From Verpa conica (taxonomy: Eukaryota > Ascomycota > Pezizomycetes > Pezizales > Morchellaceae), in assembly GCA_033030425.1 (NCBI GenBank), contig JAUFSD010000005.1, forward strand, positions 1,539,001-1,603,000: a DNA stretch of 64,000 bases, read 5' to 3'. The translations under genes were made by a program, and so were the position numbers. The notes under the pieces are model-generated. The model saw nothing but the letters and a program-made list of their open reading frames with translations. It made no database searches and was not told the DNA's origin. This document shows positions 59,600 to 64,000 of the stretch, in pieces. The stretch's first letter is position 1, and the number at the start of each line of letters is the position of its first letter.

Positions 59600-60839
59600 G
59601 ACCAGTTGGTCTAGTCTCGTGTGTGGCAGTCTATTGGGCGTGGATTGGGTGGGGAGAGCTGTGGAGTGCTGCTGCTGCTGCTGATTCGGCTTCCGTTCGC
59701 TGTGGGTGGCCCGTTTGTTGTCGCTTCTGTAAGCAGCAGCAGCAGCAGCAGCCCAGTGAGCCCACTAGAGAAGGTTGCCGCCTGCCCTGGAAGGGTTTCC
59801 GGCTTTGCTTTTTCTAGGCGTGGGTCTTCTCTTGTCGTGCCTCTTATTCTTCCCCCCTTCCTCTTCTGCTTCCCTTCCTCTCCCTCGTCTTCGTTTTTCT
59901 TCTCCTTCTCCCCCTCTCCCATTCGCGTCCGTCTCCCTCCGTGCACTCCTTCCCTTTCCTCCCGTTTCCCTTTCCCCCTCCCCCCCTCCATACTTTCTTT
60001 CGCAGCAGCAAGAAGTAAGAAAACCCAAGCAGTAGCCGTTCTGGCAGTCCTCTTTTTTGCCTTTACAACAAAGCACAGCAGCAGCAGCAGCAGCAATCCC
60101 GCTCGCGCTCGGCCACTTGCTTCTACGCGATTTCCGCACGAATAATACTTTTATTTACTACTACTAGTACTACTATATATCTACTACTACTACACTACTA
60201 TATCTATTACTGCTGTTGAGTTGTTTGTAACTTCCTCTTTTTGTGCTGAGCACTTGTGGATATCAACCCATCATCATCCTGCAAAAAAAGAAAAGAGGTT
60301 CTTCCAAAGTTTTTCTTCATCTGTTATCGCTCATCTTTATTATTTCCATCGAGCATCGCCTCCTTTCTTCGGTCGGCATCTTCTATTGTATTACTTGTTT
60401 CTTCTTTGGCCCCCCCAGCCCTGCGAACTTCCGCCCTTAACACCTTACCACTAAGCATCACGCACACACCGCACTCACACGTACGCACGCACGCACGCAC
60501 ACACTCTCACACCACACCATAGGCATACAAAGCCCATCCACCGCTTACAAAAGGGGTTAATCGCCGTAACCATCTGGTGTCTTTCGCATCTAACCACTGA
60601 AGAAGAAATCGTCTTTTTATATATTTTCTTTTCGACGACTCCTTCCATCCTTTTTTCATCTTAATTTTCGACACAAGTCGCTTTCGTTCGAGCATTTCCA
60701 TCTTAGGTCTTTTACTCCGAGACCTTTGTAAACCGTTTTTCGCTACGGGATAGTCGTCCCCTATTATCTATTCCTAATCTCTCGTTTCGACAAAGTCGTC
60801 TTTTTCGACTCTACCGTCCATCAACCTCGCGATAGAATC
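59600..60839 (+). promoter_or_regulatory. Promoter and long pyrimidine-rich leader of the Gln-rich protein gene
   Basis: From about 59820 the plus strand is a nearly continuous C/T tract, followed by CAG/CTG repeats (59670-59685, 59733-59752, 60073-60093), a CTA repeat zone (60155-60205) and a T/C-rich stretch up to the ATG at 60840. Several upstream open frames occur (e.g. 60221-60454). If the leader is long, they could repress translation. The transcription start is not identifiable. Confidence 0.45.
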
Positions 60840-62444
60840 ATGAGCATGGACGCAGGCGGTCTCGTTCAGATGACTTACAACAACTACCCAGGCAACACGC
60901 CATCCTTCGGGTCCAGGGGCAAGGGTTCCCACCTTCGCAATATCTCTGTCCCCGTTTCCCAAAACAACTTGTCTGCTCCGGCCGACAAGCAGACTGTCAC
61001 CACCCCTCGCACGGCTAGATCTGCGTTGTTGGCTGGTCTCCGTACTGCCCCCAAAACCCCCAACTCGGCCGCGATGCCCACTCCGCCAGCCGAAAACAAT
61101 CTTGAATCTAGCAAGTACTCCAACAGCAACTCTGCTGCATCTTTCTCCGCCCGCGCTGCTGCCCGCAACAGCAACCAGAACAACAGTTCCAACAATCGTT
61201 ACCAGGGACCTCAGAACACACCCCGCACAGCGGCTTACCAGCAATTGCCCACTCCTTCCGCTTCTCCAGCTCTTGGTTTGAATGGTGAGATGCTCGACTT
61301 GCAGGATGAGGCCGATGCCGATATGTACCAGCAGTTGCTTGCAACCAATTACTATCTCGCTCAACAGCAGGCTCAGCTCCAGCAGCAGCTTGCCAGTTTT
61401 GCTGCTTCTTCTGTTGCTGCTCGTCAGGCCCAGATCCTTCAGCAGCAGATTCAGCAGTTGCAGCTCCAGTCTCCTGCTGGTGGAAACTTTTCAACTCCCC
61501 CACTTAGCCCTGGTGGGATGAATATGTATATGCAGCAGCAGATGTCTCAGAACAATGGTAACATGGTTGGTAACGGATATTACCCTCTTTATAACACCAT
61601 GCCTACTCAGTATGGCTACTATGTTCAGCAGCAGCAACCCGCCGCTCAGCAGTACCAGCAACCCCAACAGCAACAGCAGCAACAGCAGCAACAGCAACAG
61701 CAAGCGCCTGTAGCACAACAGCCTGAGAACAGCCCCCCGATGTATGCACAGCAACAGCCAGCACAGCCACAATCGTCGATGAACAACACTCTTCCTCTCC
61801 GGTCAGCACGCTCTCGTTCTCCTCCTAAGCTTAATTTGCAGCAGCCGAGCACGACGCCACCAACTGGATTTAGGCGTGGACATAGAAAGGCTAGTTCCCT
61901 GTCTACTTGTATCAATATAAACTCTCTAGAGATCGATGCTGCGCCCAAGACGTCGCTCCCGAAGCTTTCCATGCTTCCTTCAACTCCGTTGACGGCAACT
62001 TTTGCGCCTGGTCACGCCAGTGGGTCCCATCCTATTCGCCAACCCCGTGGACCCCCGTCTATTGAGGAGTTGAAGGCCAAGCCAACTTCCACCGTGGAGG
62101 GTAGCAAGAACTTTGCTACCAGGCAACGCCGCAGGGCCATCTCCAGATTGGTTACCTCAAGCTTGGAGCGCAGGACTGCTAGGTCTGCGTCTGGATCTGT
62201 TGGTGGTACCATGACCCCTGTCTCAGAGAATGAGGGATTTGCGTTTGACAACGAGAGTGTCACATCATCTCTCTCTGGACGCCAGAGCAATGAGAGCCTT
62301 CGCGGGAGCGGAAGCGGATCCCCCCAGGAGTACAGCGCTTCCAGTGTTAGCGGGGATGAGAGTGTTAGCGGAAAGGAGACCGGATTGAAGGCTCCTAGGT
62401 TGGTCTTGAGCTCTGCTGAGAAGAGGAAGAGCGCAATGTTTTAA
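60840..62444 (+). CDS. Conserved Gln-rich fungal protein of unknown function
   Basis: Intronless frame of 534 residues. The first 380 residues are low complexity: Asn/Ser/Ala/Gln-rich with long Gln runs (about 15 Q near residue 280) and repeated Thr-Pro sites (TPRTARS, PTPPAEN, STPPLSPGG). The only compact segment is at about residues 400-440, RQPRGPPSIEELKAKP followed by EGSKNFATRQRRRAISRLV, a basic block I recall from uncharacterised Pezizomycotina proteins. The C-terminus is Ser-rich and acidic, ending KRKSAMF. Composition suggests a disordered regulatory, perhaps RNA-associated or condensate-forming, protein; this is inference. Codon choice is biased to C-ending codons in the first third, unlike neighbouring genes, hinting at high expression. 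Confidence 0.8.
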   Translation: MSMDAGGLVQMTYNNYPGNTPSFGSRGKGSHLRNISVPVSQNNLSAPADKQTVTTPRTARSALLAGLRTAPKTPNSAAMPTPPAENNLESSKYSNSNSAASFSARAAARNSNQNNSSNNRYQGPQNTPRTAAYQQLPTPSASPALGLNGEMLDLQDEADADMYQQLLATNYYLAQQQAQLQQQLASFAASSVAARQAQILQQQIQQLQLQSPAGGNFSTPPLSPGGMNMYMQQQMSQNNGNMVGNGYYPLYNTMPTQYGYYVQQQQPAAQQYQQPQQQQQQQQQQQQQAPVAQQPENSPPMYAQQQPAQPQSSMNNTLPLRSARSRSPPKLNLQQPSTTPPTGFRRGHRKASSLSTCININSLEIDAAPKTSLPKLSMLPSTPLTATFAPGHASGSHPIRQPRGPPSIEELKAKPTSTVEGSKNFATRQRRRAISRLVTSSLERRTARSASGSVGGTMTPVSENEGFAFDNESVTSSLSGRQSNESLRGSGSGSPQEYSASSVSGDESVSGKETGLKAPRLVLSSAEKRKSAMF

Positions 62445-64000
62445 ATGATTGTGTATACGGGAAGCTTACTGGATTGATCTTTTTTTCCGTTTTATATTAT
62501 ACATTCTTTACCTTTCATTGAATGCTGTTCCTTTTTTCTAACAACCACTTGTCCAATATCTCTTTTTTCAGTTGATTCATGTGATTTCTTCACTGCTACT
62601 TTTTTTTTCCTATTGGTGTTTTTTGTTTTGCCGTTTGCAAGATGTGATGAATGAATGGAATTGGAGGCCTAGGGAGACTGGTAACTGGGACAGACTTTTG
62701 TTTTTGGTTTGTTTTTTGTTTTTTGTTTTTCTCTTCGCTCGGGAGTATCTGGATTTTGAAGTCCACAAGTTAGTTCGGTCACGGTTCGGAGAAATTCAGG
62801 TTTCCTTCCTTTTCGGGTTACAATGGCGGGCGAGAAACGGTGATGGAAAGGTTTCAAGCTACTAGGCTGGTTTGCTTTTGCTAGTTAGCAACGATTATGG
62901 GGAGCACTTTTTTGTATCTTTTTTTTCTTCTTGTTCATTTGGGATTGGATTGTTCTTTTTTTCTTATTATTGTAGTTCACTGTTAATCGGAGTGGAAAGG
63001 GAGTGGAGTTTTACCAAGTTAGCCTTTTTTCTCACCCCCCTTTGTGCTTTTGTACTTGTGGAACCCGGGGTGCACTTGATGATGGAAATGTCACCGCAGA
63101 AGCAGAGATTGTTGTGCTTTTTATCCTTCCCCTTTGGTGATAGGGTCGGTCAATATGGATCTGTCGCTTGATACTTTTTTCTTTTCTTTTTTTCTTTGTG
63201 CTTTTTTTATTACCCTTCTCGGGCAGTTGCTGAGGTATCGTTATCCTGGAGATGTGCAAAGGTATCATAGGGGGTCTAGTGAGGTATAGAAAATAGGCAA
63301 AAATTGAAAACAAGAAAGTTGAAAACCAAATTATTACACTGTTCCTCTTTTATATTGAACGTTTTTTTTTGTGATGTTATTCTCAACCAACCAGCGAAAA
63401 GCGGGAGATGTTTCGATGAGGGCTTCTTCCCCACTCCGATGAAGATGGGGTGTGGGTTGCGCTCCCGTTTCCCCCCTCCTTCTTCCCAATAGTGCTTGCG
63501 CGATTTCGATGATCATGGTGGGTTAGAGGATCTGGGTGGATTTTGAATTGGGAGGGGATTTTTTTTTTCTAAACTTTTTTTCGTAAGCGTGATTCGTAAG
63601 TTCTTTTTGAGATGGGTGAATTTCTTTATTATTTCTTTTTCCTTTCTCTCTTTTGTTATTAAGACTAGGGTTCCTAGCTAGTTTGCGAGAGGCGTAGATA
63701 TATTGATAGTTAGGGGTTTTTAGGAATTACAAAATGGGAAAAGGTCATGATAATTACAGAAGGTGGGGAATGCGAGAAAAATCAACGTTAGAGGGAGGGT
63801 AAGTGTAGTACCAAAAATAATATTACAAAAGGGCTATACTGGAAAAGGTATCCCGAAATCAACGTGCATATGACAGTGGTGTGAGTGAGTGAGGGGTGGT
63901 GAATCTATGTACCTGAAGGTGACTTTTGTTGGTAGCGGCTCTTAATTCGCCTTGGGCTAGTATACCTGTAGTCTTACATGTACGTTCTGTATGTCTGCAG
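62445..64000. other. 3' end and intergenic region, no supported gene
   Basis: T-rich sequence after the Gln-rich gene includes long T and TTTTC runs up to about 63700. Open frames here are low complexity. No gene start is visible before the window ends. Confidence 0.4.

Noticed and set aside
59611..60145. 161- and 174-residue frames of Lys/Glu/Gly or Ser/Pro composition
   Set aside because: Opposite-strand translations of the same C/T-rich microsatellite leader.
61603..61972. Cys- or Leu-repeat frames antisense to the Gln-rich gene
   Set aside because: Poly-Cys and poly-Leu runs are antisense images of the CAG-encoded Gln tract.

Overview
This is nuclear DNA from a filamentous ascomycete (Pezizomycotina). 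The evidence is many short GT-AG introns, mostly 45-110 nt, that rejoin recognisable fungal proteins; a cerato-platanin; a Ste2-type pheromone receptor; a CDK8 kinase with a DLG motif; a Fta4-like kinetochore protein; a SIKE/FGFR1OP2-like STRIPAK protein; and a Leu tRNA with an intron after position 37. Gene-free stretches of 1-5 kb, often AT-rich and with degenerate repeats, suggest a fairly large, repeat-bearing genome. I cannot name the species from sequence alone.

Layout. 1-1.97 kb: purine-rich DNA with no supported gene. 2-5.5 kb: TIM9, then an NAD-binding dehydrogenase-like protein. 7-10.6 kb: a cerato-platanin and an F-box protein, both on the minus strand. 11.1-13.8 kb: dynactin p25 and phosphomannose isomerase, divergent from a 344-bp promoter region. 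14.2 kb: tRNA-Leu. 15.2-17.4 kb: a repeat-rich patch with a decayed sugar-transporter fragment, two inverted-repeat elements and a possible 41-residue hydrophobic peptide gene. 17.6-23.7 kb: an MFS transporter, CDK8 and glutathione peroxidase. 26.1-29.8 kb: HMG-CoA reductase. 32-38.2 kb: SGF29, STE2 and eIF3i. 40.3-42.1 kb: inositol-phosphate synthase. 47-49.8 kb: a LIM-domain protein. 53.9-58.3 kb: Ypt7, Fta4-like and SCI1-like genes. 60.8-62.4 kb: a Gln-rich conserved protein behind a long pyrimidine-rich leader.

Most genes are single-copy housekeeping or regulatory genes, not a cluster. They cover sterol (HMGR), inositol (INO1) and mannose (PMI) metabolism, transcription co-regulation (CDK8, SGF29), endomembrane and motor traffic (Ypt7, p25), translation (eIF3i), mating (Ste2) and hyphal signalling (SCI1-like, LIM). 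I found no biosynthetic cluster, intact transposon, CRISPR array or clearly new multi-gene system. The less expected observations are the decayed paralogue beside a transporter that has itself lost its C-terminal tail, the inverted-repeat elements (one inside an eIF3i intron), the tRNA-like pol III candidate near 51.0 kb, and two spliced micro-genes. Exon coordinates were derived by hand from splice signals and reading-frame continuity.
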